A stretch of 12,118 nt of DNA, from assembly GCA_030040625.1 (NCBI GenBank), contig JASHTI010000092.1, positions 1 through 12,118 on the forward strand, given 5' to 3'. Positions 1 to 5,784 of the stretch are shown here, piece by piece (position 1 is the stretch's first letter; the number at the start of each line of letters is the position of its first letter). Source of the stretch: Thermoplasmata archaeon (lineage in GTDB: Archaea > Thermoplasmatota > Thermoplasmata > Lutacidiplasmatales > UBA184). The translations under genes and the position numbers were made by a program. The notes below the pieces were generated by a model. The model worked only from the letters and a program-made list of their open reading frames with translations, made no database searches and was not told the DNA's origin.

Positions 1-681
1 GTCGACCACGAGCGGGAGATCCTACGGCTAGAGCACCACCTGCGCGAGATGACCGAGCTCTCGGTCGGCATGGTCGCCGACGGGACCCGGGCCCTCCTGG
101 CCGCCGACCGCGAGCTCAGCGGCTCGGTGATCAGCCGCGATGCCCCGCTCGACCGCTACGACCTGAACATCGAGATCGAGGCGATCCACCTCGTCGCGAT
201 CATGCAACCGGAGGGCGCCGACCTCCGGACGATCGAGGCGATCCTGAAGATCGCGAACTGCGTGGACCGGATCGGGCGGCTGGGCTACGACATCGCGCGG
301 AACATCTCGGACGCGCGGCTCCCCTCCGAAGAGCCGAGCCAGCTGCTCCGGCAGATGGACGTGCGGGCGCGCGCGATGGTCGAGCAGGCGATCGCCGCGT
401 TGCTCGCGCGCGAGGTCGCCCAGGCGAAGGCGGTCTTCGTCCTGGACGACGACGTCGACGCGCTCCACCACCAGATCCAGCAGAGCGTCATCAAGCTCCT
501 GAAGGCGGGCGGGCCACCGACCGAGCGGCTGGTCTACCTGCTGCTCGCCGCCCGGCATCTGGAGAGGGTGGCGGACAACGCCTGTAAGATCGCCGAGAAG
601 ACCGTCTACGCCCTCACCGGCGAGCGGCGACCCGAGTACCTGCCGCAGCTCGCCCACCGGACCCCGTCCAGCGGCACGTGA
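1..681 (+). CDS. phoU: PhoU family phosphate-signalling protein (5' end outside window)
   Basis: The frame is open from the first base, so the gene starts upstream. The ATG at 49 is internal: the residues before it (HEREILRLEHHLREM) continue the first PhoU helix. The visible 226 residues cover most of a protein whose family is usually about 210-240 aa. It is all-helical with the two PhoU repeats. The first has DRIGRLGYDIARNI, a weakened version of the usual ER-GDxAxxIA metal-site motif. The second has ERVADNACKIAEKTVY, which is close to consensus. PhoU proteins sit on the cytoplasmic side of the Pst phosphate importer and damp uptake and signalling. In many genomes phoU ends a pst operon, so pstCAB may lie just upstream; this cannot be checked here. 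It ends with TGA 62 bases before a tRNA gene. Confidence 0.9.
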   Translation, partial: VDHEREILRLEHHLREMTELSVGMVADGTRALLAADRELSGSVISRDAPLDRYDLNIEIEAIHLVAIMQPEGADLRTIEAILKIANCVDRIGRLGYDIARNISDARLPSEEPSQLLRQMDVRARAMVEQAIAALLAREVAQAKAVFVLDDDVDALHHQIQQSVIKLLKAGGPPTERLVYLLLAARHLERVADNACKIAEKTVYALTGERRPEYLPQLAHRTPSSGT

Positions 682-697
682 CCCGCGGACGCGTCAC

Positions 698-713
698 GCG
701 AAAGGGACTTACC
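698..713 (+). promoter_or_regulatory. Possible BRE/TATA element of the tRNA gene
   Basis: A short A-rich patch (CGAAA) followed by ACTTACC stands in very GC-rich surroundings. Its TATA-like centre is about 35 bases before the first tRNA base. For an archaeal TBP/TFB promoter this predicts transcription starting about 8 bases upstream of the mature tRNA. Similar CTTA-containing elements precede other genes in this window. Confidence 0.4.
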
Positions 714-743
714 ACCGGCGGCGCCTCGCACCGGCCCCGGGGT

Positions 744-818
744 GCTCCCGTAGTCTAGTCCGGTCAAGGATTCGGGGCCTTCGACCCCGTAACGCGGGTT
801 CGAATCCCGCCGGGAGCA
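744..818 (+). tRNA. tRNA-Glu (anticodon UUC)
   Basis: The cloverleaf folds by eye. The acceptor stem is GCTCCCG (744-750) with CGGGAGC (811-817), followed by discriminator A818. The D stem is 753-756 with 768-771, with GG at 762-763. The anticodon stem CGGGG (773-777) pairs perfectly with CCCCG (785-789). The variable loop has four bases, and the T stem GCGGG/CCCGC carries loop TTCGAAT. The anticodon TTC (780-782) reads glutamate codons. The 3' CCA is not encoded, as in many archaeal tRNAs, and there is no intron. Position 33 is C (base 779) where U is nearly universal. The 3' end is repeated at 1848-1873. Confidence 0.95.
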
Positions 819-821
819 TCC
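796..821 (+). repeat. Direct repeat, tRNA-Glu copy (possible att site)
   Basis: These 26 bases run from the T stem through the acceptor stem of tRNA-Glu to three bases past it. They match 1848-1873 at 23 of 26 positions, with an uninterrupted identical block of 16 (806-821 against 1858-1873). Integrases often use the 3' part of a tRNA gene as attachment site and rebuild the tRNA, which leaves a second partial copy at the far end of the insert. Confidence 0.55.
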
Positions 822-861
822 TTCACGAGGAATAACGGGAGGCCCACGGTGGATCTGAGCG

Positions 862-889
862 GGCCCCTATCTTTGGGCAGTGAGGGGCC
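862..889. repeat. Inverted repeat downstream of the tRNA
   Basis: GGCCCCT (862-868) and AGGGGCC (883-889) can form a 7-bp stem with a 14-base loop. It lies 43 bases past the tRNA in the 173-base gap before the acetyltransferase. It could help end tRNA transcription, but no T-run follows. Otherwise I see nothing in this gap. Confidence 0.2.
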
Positions 890-974
890 GAATCGGGCCA
901 TGGCGCGTGCACCGCGGACCTCGCGCTGATGTGACCGCGAACCGGATCGTTCCGGCCCCTGCGACCCACGGTCG

Positions 975-984
975 GCATTATTCG
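975..984 (+). promoter_or_regulatory. TATA-like element before the acetyltransferase
   Basis: GCATTATTCG is the most AT-rich patch in this gap and resembles the element before the secretion ATPase gene (CGCTTATTCC on the minus strand). Its centre is 27 bases before an in-frame GTG at 1007. A leaderless start there would match the spacing seen at 4855 and 9938. Confidence 0.35.
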
Positions 985-991
985 ACAGACC

Positions 992-1807
992 GTGCTGCGG
1001 GTCTTCGTGTCGAGCCGCCCGTGGCCACCCGCCCCGGCTCAACCATCCCCGAGTGAACGGGCCGCTCTCCTCGCCGCGTCGGAAATGAACCGGGCGGCCG
1101 CTCGGTCGATGGCCCGCATCTTCCCGGGTTCAGAGTCTGAGGAGTTCGAGGAATTTTATGTGCGCAGCCATCCGCTGCCGACGGAGACCCTCAACGAAGT
1201 TCACGTGACGAAGCGCCCCTCGAACCCCGACCGGATCGTAGACCAGGCGCTCCGCTACTTCCGCTCGCGATCCCCCCAGTGGAGACTGGTCTGTGGGTCC
1301 GACTGGGGAACCCTCCTAGCCGAAAGCTGCCGCCGGGCTCGGCTGGAGCCCGGTCCGGAGTCCCCGGAGATGATTCTCCTGTCGGATCGATCCCCGGCGT
1401 CGTCCCCCGAGGGCGACTGCCGGCGGGCGGAGGTGCTGTCCGACTTGCGAACGTTTCAGACGACGTTCTCCCTCGCCAACCAGCTTCCCGAAGGCAATTT
1501 CTGGGTGGCTGAGCGGCTTCTAGAGACGCCGGAATGGGACCTATTCGTTGGGTACCTGGACAATAAACCGGTTTGCACGGGTGTCGGCTTCACCTCGAAC
1601 GCCGTCACCGGAGTCTGGGGGATCGCCACAATGCCGGAGCATCGAGGGCGCGGACTCGGGCGGGCCGTCACGCAGGCGGTCGTCGAGGCGGGGAAGTCCA
1701 AAGGCGCAAGGGCAGCCCATCTCTGGGCTACGGAGTTGGGGTTTCCCGTCTATCAGAAGATGGGATTTCACCACGTCGAGAACAAGAACATCTGGCGTCA
1801 CAAGTAG
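992..1807 (+). CDS. GNAT-family N-acetyltransferase
   Basis: The C-terminal half is a GNAT domain that transfers an acetyl group from acetyl-CoA to an amine; the substrate is unknown. Counting from the GTG at 992, the CoA-binding motif A is GIATMPEHRGRGLGRAVTQ (residues 210-228) with the R-GRG-G loop. It is followed by the typical C-terminal segment FPVYQKMGF (251-259). Residues from about 32 to 150 form an N-terminal region of the kind found in two-part GNAT proteins. The start is uncertain: GTG 992, GTG 1007 (27 bases after a TATA-like patch) and ATG 1085 are all in frame. The proline-rich first 20 residues argue for one of the later starts, and none has a clear ribosome binding site. It is the only cargo between the two tRNA-end repeats, and its codons look slightly less GC-biased by eye than those of the neighbours. 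Confidence 0.85.
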   Translation: MLRVFVSSRPWPPAPAQPSPSERAALLAASEMNRAAARSMARIFPGSESEEFEEFYVRSHPLPTETLNEVHVTKRPSNPDRIVDQALRYFRSRSPQWRLVCGSDWGTLLAESCRRARLEPGPESPEMILLSDRSPASSPEGDCRRAEVLSDLRTFQTTFSLANQLPEGNFWVAERLLETPEWDLFVGYLDNKPVCTGVGFTSNAVTGVWGIATMPEHRGRGLGRAVTQAVVEAGKSKGARAAHLWATELGFPVYQKMGFHHVENKNIWRHK

Positions 1808-1847
1808 CTCGGACCGTCGCGCTGGGCACGAACCGCCGGACCTCGCT

Positions 1848-1873
1848 GGGTTCCCAACCCGCCGGGAGCATCC
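1848..1873 (+). repeat. Direct repeat, distal copy of tRNA-Glu 3' end
   Basis: This partial copy of the tRNA-Glu T arm and 3' acceptor strand is 23/26 identical to 796-821. The T loop reads TTCCCAA where the tRNA has TTCGAAT. The bases upstream do not fold as the rest of a tRNA, so this is a fragment and not a second gene. It lies 41 bases after the acetyltransferase stop codon. Confidence 0.55.
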
Positions 1874-1954
1874 GCCCGCCTCCGGAGGGGCCCGCCGTCC
1901 CGGGGCCCGGCCGTGACCTCCGCCGATCTCCGTTGTTTCGGTGGTACTCCACCG

Positions 1955-1986
1955 CCTCTATAGTCTATAGTTCGAGCCCTTAAGCC
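1955..1986 (+). promoter_or_regulatory. AT-rich promoter region of the AbrB-PhoU gene
   Basis: Two CTATAG boxes (1958-1963 and 1965-1970) and a CCTTAAG box (1978-1984) stand out in otherwise GC-rich sequence, 40-65 bases before the ATG at 2023. Either could serve as a TATA element. The doubled CTATAG, spaced 7 bases apart, might also be a regulator site. No Shine-Dalgarno sequence precedes the ATG, so a short or absent leader is likely. Confidence 0.4.
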
Positions 1987-2022
1987 TCGGTAGAGCCTCG
2001 TTCCCTCCCCTCTGTGTTGGAT

Positions 2023-3030
2023 ATGGAAGGGCGCAAGCTGCAACTCGCCGGGAAGTCCACCTTCCTCGTCTCGCTGCCAAAGCGCTGGGTGACGAACGCC
2101 GGCCTCAAGCCCGGCGACACGCTCTTCGTCGACACCGAGTCCGACGGCTCGGTATCGATTCGACTTCACAGCAGCACGCGACCGGTCGTCCGCCGAAAGT
2201 CGTTCGTCGAGCGCGGAGAGGAGACCCGCGAGCACATCCTGCGCAAGCTGATTGGGGCCTACATCTCCGGCTTCGGACTCATCGAGATTCGCTTCGCGCC
2301 GACGCGGGGCCCGTTCCTGCGGAAAGTCGCGCGGGAGTTCTGCCGGCTGGTTATCGGTCCTGAGGTGATCGAGGAGACGCAGGGCTCGATCCTGATCCAG
2401 GACCTCTCCGATCCCTCCGAGCTCTCCTCCGAGAAGTGCCTGCGCCGGATGCACCTCACGGTGCGCGCGATGCTGGAGGACGCCCTCAATGCGCTGAGGG
2501 CCGGCAACGAGGCGCTGGCGCACGATGTTGCCCAGCGCAGCCAGGACGTGAGCCGGCTCTACTGGATGGTGGCCAAGCAGTACCATCTCGCCCACGGCGG
2601 GCCGGCCGATGGGGCGGCCGCGCCGACGGTCCACGGCCACCGGCTGATCGCCAAGATGCTGGAGCGGGTCGGCGAGCACGCGCAGCGGATCGCGATCAGT
2701 GGCGCGGAGCTTGGCGGCGAGAAGAACCTAGAGCCAAAGCTGCTCGAGCAGTTGAGCGCCGCCCGAACCTCCGCCATCGCGATCCTCGACAAGGCGTTCC
2801 ACGCGCTCGTCACGAGGAACATCGAGGCGGCGAACGAGGCAATCGACCTCCGGGCCGAGCACCAGAAGTTGATCGACTCGCTGACCCATCGCGTCGCCGG
2901 ACGTCGGGGACCGACCCTGCTCGCGCTCGGCGGGATTGTGGACAGCCTGGGGCGGACCGCCGTCTATGCCGCTGAGATCGCGGAGGAGGCGATTGACCTC
3001 GCGGTCTTCGCCAACCCGGAGTCCAACTAG
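2023..3030 (+). CDS. phoU: AbrB-domain PhoU-family phosphate uptake regulator
   Basis: This 335-residue protein has an N-terminal SpoVT/AbrB-like DNA-binding fold and a C-terminal PhoU region. The N-terminus (residues 1-48) has the family signature: GRKLQLAGKSTFLVSLPKRW, then GLKPGD. Residues 136-330 are helical with PhoU-type motifs ERVGEHAQRIA (214-224) and SLGRTAVYAAEIAEEAID (308-325). This architecture is known in archaea, where such proteins are annotated as phosphate uptake regulators and are thought to act on transcription. GTG 2014 is also in frame, but the ATG at 2023 begins exactly where homologues of this type begin (M-x-x-RKLQ). It ends 4 bases from the stop codon of the convergent AAA ATPase gene. 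It is the best candidate in the window for a regulator of the pilin-PstS locus; that role is inferred. Confidence 0.92.
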   Translation: MEGRKLQLAGKSTFLVSLPKRWVTNAGLKPGDTLFVDTESDGSVSIRLHSSTRPVVRRKSFVERGEETREHILRKLIGAYISGFGLIEIRFAPTRGPFLRKVAREFCRLVIGPEVIEETQGSILIQDLSDPSELSSEKCLRRMHLTVRAMLEDALNALRAGNEALAHDVAQRSQDVSRLYWMVAKQYHLAHGGPADGAAAPTVHGHRLIAKMLERVGEHAQRIAISGAELGGEKNLEPKLLEQLSAARTSAIAILDKAFHALVTRNIEAANEAIDLRAEHQKLIDSLTHRVAGRRGPTLLALGGIVDSLGRTAVYAAEIAEEAIDLAVFANPESN

Positions 3031-3034
3031 CGGC

Positions 3035-4084
3035 TCAGCGGTTGCGGCCCCAGAAGGAACGGCGAGTCGGAGCGGCGGCCGCCGCGCGTTCCTCACTCTC
3101 GGAGGGCTCCTTGGAGGCACTGAGGTCGGCGGCGGGTGTCCCCTGCCAGGCCGGGGGCGTCCCGGGAGGCGTGACGTCTCGGAGTGCGAGCGAGGCCTGT
3201 ACCAATTCCTCGTCGATCTGATAGGCGCGTATCGCCACCGCGCGCTCGAGGACTCCATCGGCGAGCTCGAAGAGCCGACGCGGGTTGCCACGGGCCCCTT
3301 CGTTCAACGCGTGGACCGCCGTCCGATCGAACGGATACGTCGGTTCGAGGTCCTCCACGATGCGCTTGGCGAGGAGCTTCTTCGCCATCAGGAGGCGGGC
3401 CTCGTCGTCGGAGAACCCGACCAGCGGGAGGGTCCGATTTACTCGAGACACGAACCCCGGCTGGTTCACGGTGAGCCAGGCGAGGTAGCTCGCGTAGCAG
3501 CTGAACATGAGGAGCACTCCCGGCTTGATCACTCCGGTCAGCTCTTCGAGGGTTCGCGCGAACAGCTCGACCTCGCGTGAGTCGGCAAGATTGTGCAAAT
3601 CGTTGAGAAGCAGGAACGAGGGGGCGGTCGCGTTCAGAGCCGCCCCGATGCGCCGTCCCGCCTCTTTGGGGTCGTAGGCGCCGTTCTTGGTCCTGCTCAG
3701 GGCGGTGAGCGGCCGAAGCCAGGTTGGACCCCCGAGCAGCTTCATCAGCCCGGCCCCCCGGGCGGACGTCTCGAAGGCACCGGCCAGCCCGCGCAACACC
3801 GCGGGGCTCTGGGTGGTGACGTCAAAGTAGACCGAGAACAGGTGGTGCTCCTTTGCGTGGGCCGCTGCCATGAGCAACCGTTCCGTCTTGCCGGCGCCCT
3901 GAGGGCCGGTGACCGCCACCACGGCGCGGTTCTCTCGGTCCGTTACCTCGTCGAAGATCGTTCGGAGCAGGGTGTCGACCGATTGGTTGACGTGGAAGAT
4001 CGTGACGTCCTCGACGCTCTCGCTGGCGAGCTCCCGAAACGGATTCCCCGTGAGGCCGTAGCGCTCGTAGCTCCCGCCGGGCAT
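3035..4084 (-). CDS. AAA ATPase (Cdc6/ExeA-like P-loop protein)
   Basis: This is a 349-residue P-loop ATPase. The N-terminus has the YGLTGNPF motif that opens many ExeA/Cdc6-like ATPases. Walker A is GPQGAGKT (60-67), Walker B is in SFLLLNDLHNL (156-166, D162), and a sensor-1-like LMFSCY is at 192-197. GARGNPRRL (263-271) looks like the sensor-2 region with its arginines. Residues 303-349 are Pro/Ala/Glu-rich and probably disordered, ending in a basic RRSFWGRNR tail. There is no room for a C-terminal winged helix, so it is not a standard Orc1/Cdc6 replication initiator. It starts 9 bases after the stop of the upstream RecA-fold gene and has its own GGGGAG ribosome binding site, so the two are probably one operon. 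A role powering or regulating pilus assembly is possible from context only. Confidence 0.8.
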   Translation of the reverse strand: MPGGSYERYGLTGNPFRELASESVEDVTIFHVNQSVDTLLRTIFDEVTDRENRAVVAVTGPQGAGKTERLLMAAAHAKEHHLFSVYFDVTTQSPAVLRGLAGAFETSARGAGLMKLLGGPTWLRPLTALSRTKNGAYDPKEAGRRIGAALNATAPSFLLLNDLHNLADSREVELFARTLEELTGVIKPGVLLMFSCYASYLAWLTVNQPGFVSRVNRTLPLVGFSDDEARLLMAKKLLAKRIVEDLEPTYPFDRTAVHALNEGARGNPRRLFELADGVLERAVAIRAYQIDEELVQASLALRDVTPPGTPPAWQGTPAADLSASKEPSESEERAAAAAPTRRSFWGRNR

Positions 4085-4088
4085 CGCA

Positions 4089-4094
4089 CTCCCC
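4089..4094 (-). promoter_or_regulatory. Ribosome binding site of the AAA ATPase gene
   Basis: GGGGAG on the minus strand overlaps the last base of the upstream gene's TAG stop and lies 4 bases before the ATG at 4084. This supports that ATG and translation from a shared message, in contrast to the leaderless first genes nearby. Confidence 0.5.
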
Positions 4095-4753
4095 TACAGC
4101 ACCCGCCGTCGCAGGTCGATCGCCAACCGATGGCCGTCGAACTCGTAGTAGACGTTGCGATCGACGAAGCGGCCGTCCATCCACTTCGGGACGCGCAGGA
4201 AGCGAACCACTCCCTCGGCCGCCTCGCGGGTATGGAACTGGAGGAAGCCGTCCGCGAGGTGGATGGCGATCGCTTCGCTGCGCGGGTCGAACATTCCCCG
4301 ATCGGTCGCGAGGATCGCCGTCGTCCCTCGCTCGCGGCAAAGAACTCGGAGGGACCGGAGCGCCCGGGCGAGGGCGTCCGGCGCGAGGTCAAGGGTTAGG
4401 AACGAGAAGGAGTCGACTGCCAGCAGTCCACCGGCGCGGGCCGGTTCCTCGAGGTCCTCGACCGCGTCCCGTTCTTCAATGCTGATCCAGTGCTCCGGGA
4501 GCGACGTTCCGTTCCGCTCCGAAGCGAGTTGTGCCTGCAACTCGTCCTTGTCCCGGGAAGTGAGGAAGGTCACCGGCCAGTCGGACCTACCGGCGACGAG
4601 GCTCATGTGACGAACGAAGAAACTCTTGGCCGCGTCGGCCCCGCTCTCCACGATGACGAGCTTCCCCTCACCGAGTTCCGGGATGATCGTGTTGAGGCCG
4701 GGAATGTCGACTGGGATGCTCATGGGGCCCCGCGATGCGGTATCCTCGCTCAT
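4094..4753 (-). CDS. KaiC/ArlH-like RecA-superfamily ATPase with degenerate Walker A
   Basis: This 219-residue protein has the layout of a single KaiC/GvpD/ArlH-type RecA domain. It opens with IPGLNTIIPELGEGKLVIVE (17-36), which matches the usual approach to the P-loop strand. The P-loop itself reads SGADAAKS (37-44): the lysine and serine are kept, but the first and last glycines of GxxxxGK[ST] are missing. Walker B is GLLAVDSFSFL (109-119, D114). The C-terminal part (AIHLADGFLQFHT, then RFLRVPKWMDGRFV) is the typical final beta section of KaiC-like proteins. ArlH of the archaellum binds ATP and regulates the motor ATPase ArlI, so a similar regulatory role toward the ATPase at 8166-9938 is plausible but inferred. 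ATG 4753 is taken as start; ATG 4723 (residue 11) is an alternative. It is first in a two-gene operon with the AAA ATPase. Confidence 0.75.
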   Translation of the reverse strand: MSEDTASRGPMSIPVDIPGLNTIIPELGEGKLVIVESGADAAKSFFVRHMSLVAGRSDWPVTFLTSRDKDELQAQLASERNGTSLPEHWISIEERDAVEDLEEPARAGGLLAVDSFSFLTLDLAPDALARALRSLRVLCRERGTTAILATDRGMFDPRSEAIAIHLADGFLQFHTREAAEGVVRFLRVPKWMDGRFVDRNVYYEFDGHRLAIDLRRRVL

Positions 4754-4791
4754 GACCGCGAGCGAGGGGAAAGAGGTGTGACTACGGCGAA

Positions 4792-4806
4792 ACCGAGCAA
4801 CTCGGT
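4792..4806. promoter_or_regulatory. Palindrome in the divergent promoter region
   Basis: ACCGAG-CAA-CTCGGT is a perfect 6-bp inverted repeat with a 3-base spacer. It lies midway in the 101-base gap between the divergent KaiC-like gene and pilin-like gene. Its position suits a dimeric regulator controlling both directions, but this is a guess from symmetry. Confidence 0.3.
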
Positions 4807-4822
4807 AATCTCCATAGGAAGG

Positions 4823-4832
4823 GGCTTAGGGC
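4823..4832 (+). promoter_or_regulatory. TATA-like element of the pilin-like gene
   Basis: GGGCTTAGGG is centred about 27 bases before the ATG at 4855. This is the distance expected if transcription starts at or next to the start codon. No ribosome binding site precedes the ATG, in keeping with a leaderless message. Confidence 0.4.
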
Positions 4833-4854
4833 AAGGCCGGCGGCTGACCGGTAG

Positions 4855-5760
4855 ATGCAGCGGTCCCGGGCTCGCTCGCGCGCCCTCGCGGAGATCGTAG
4901 GGACCCTGATGCTCGTAGTGATCGTTGTCGCGGCGGCGACGGCGTTCTCTTTCTTCGTGGCGGCCTACCAGAAGCAGCTGCAGTCGCAGGAGGCGCTGCA
5001 ACATGACAAGAGCCTGGAGAAGCTGCGAGTCCTCAGCTTAGAACCGACGGTGGCGTCGACCGGTGGCGATACTCCGCCGGACATACGCTCCCTGATTGTG
5101 GAGATCGCGAGCCTGGATGTCAACACGATCACGGTCTCGGGAATCGTGCTCTCGGGCAACGCGCTGATCGAGTACAACGTAACCAATGCCGCCGGCACGG
5201 CACTCGCGAAAAGCGAGTGTCTGAACGGCAACCCGTACGGGGCGATGAACGCCTCCTGCGACATCGCGCTCGCGCCCGAATCCCAGGTGTTCCTCCAGTT
5301 TGACCTCAATCCGAAGGATGCCCCCACGACCGCGGCGAACCACAGCTACTATTCGTTCCTCCCCGCGACCGTTGTCGCGACCCTTACGCAACAGAGCGTC
5401 CTCGACTTTGAGATCCTCACTTCGCTGGGGAACGAGTTCACGCAAGCATTTGTTCCGCCAGTGGCGATCGCCGGGATCACTTTCGTCGACTCCCAACCGA
5501 TCCTCGACGGCTCGAACTCTTACCAGCCCGCGGAAGGTGGGGTGGGCAACGTCAGCATCGTCCTCTGGAATTGGGTGGTCTCGTCCTCCACCGGATGCGG
5601 CTCCGGAACCTCGGACGACTGCGGCGACTTCTCCGGGCAGGAGTACGAGCTCCCGGTGCCGTTTACGGGGGGCTCGTCCTACGAGATCGCGCTCACTGTC
5701 GTGAACACCGAGTCGCTCGACAGCGGCGCCACCATCTCGTACGAGTTGGCGGCGAGCTGA
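4855..5760 (+). CDS. Pilin-like secreted protein with PKD-like C-terminal domain
   Basis: This 301-residue protein has an archaeal type IV pilin N-terminus. A basic leader (MQRSRARSR) is followed by A-LAEIVGTLMLV and a hydrophobic stretch to about residue 37. The pattern matches other archaeal pilins (R-A/G, then V/L-S/A-E/P-V/I-V-G), with likely prepilin peptidase cleavage after A10 and a glutamate at mature position 3. Residues 40-60 look helical. The rest is beta-rich and extracellular in composition, with N-x-T/S sites and four cysteines (122, 135, 248, 256). Residues about 200-298 resemble a PKD domain: ILDGSNSYQPAEGG, IVLWNWVVSS, SYEIALTVVNTESLDSG. It is far larger than a simple major pilin, so it may be a minor or adhesive subunit. 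It converges with the TadC-like gene across a 24-base gap. Confidence 0.8.
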   Translation: MQRSRARSRALAEIVGTLMLVVIVVAAATAFSFFVAAYQKQLQSQEALQHDKSLEKLRVLSLEPTVASTGGDTPPDIRSLIVEIASLDVNTITVSGIVLSGNALIEYNVTNAAGTALAKSECLNGNPYGAMNASCDIALAPESQVFLQFDLNPKDAPTTAANHSYYSFLPATVVATLTQQSVLDFEILTSLGNEFTQAFVPPVAIAGITFVDSQPILDGSNSYQPAEGGVGNVSIVLWNWVVSSSTGCGSGTSDDCGDFSGQEYELPVPFTGGSSYEIALTVVNTESLDSGATISYELAAS

Positions 5761-5784
5761 GCCCGCAGCGTCTCGGCCCCGTGC

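Larger units (their letters stand above)
819..1873 (+). mobile_element. Putative integrated islet at tRNA-Glu, integrase absent
   Basis: This roughly 1.05-kb stretch lies between the tRNA-Glu 3' end and a decayed copy of that end. It carries one gene, a GNAT acetyltransferase unrelated to the phosphate and pilus genes around it. It separates two PhoU-family genes on the same strand. No integrase or recombinase is visible, so if this was an integrative element it is a remnant or was moved in trans. The second repeat copy has three mismatches in the T-loop part, which suggests age. The alternative is chance duplication of a tRNA end. Confidence 0.35.

Noticed and set aside
764..1042. Minus-strand frame of 92 codons across the tRNA
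   Set aside because: Its C-terminal part is the reverse of tRNA-Glu, a well-known source of false proteins (GGIRTRVTGSKAPNP type). No ribosome binding site or domain is present.
1801..1870. Second complete tRNA gene ending at the distal repeat
   Set aside because: Only the T-arm and acceptor 3' strand resemble a tRNA. No matching 5' acceptor strand or anticodon arm is found upstream.
1798..2679. Minus-strand open frame of 293 codons
   Set aside because: It is antisense to the AbrB-PhoU gene and has composition typical of a GC-rich shadow frame.
3035..4084. Orc1/Cdc6 replication initiator and nearby origin
   Set aside because: The ATPase lacks a C-terminal winged-helix domain, and no AT-rich stretch or origin-box repeats are visible beside it.
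3593..4399. Plus-strand open frame of 268 codons
   Set aside because: It runs opposite to the AAA ATPase and KaiC-like genes, both of which carry clear motifs on the minus strand.
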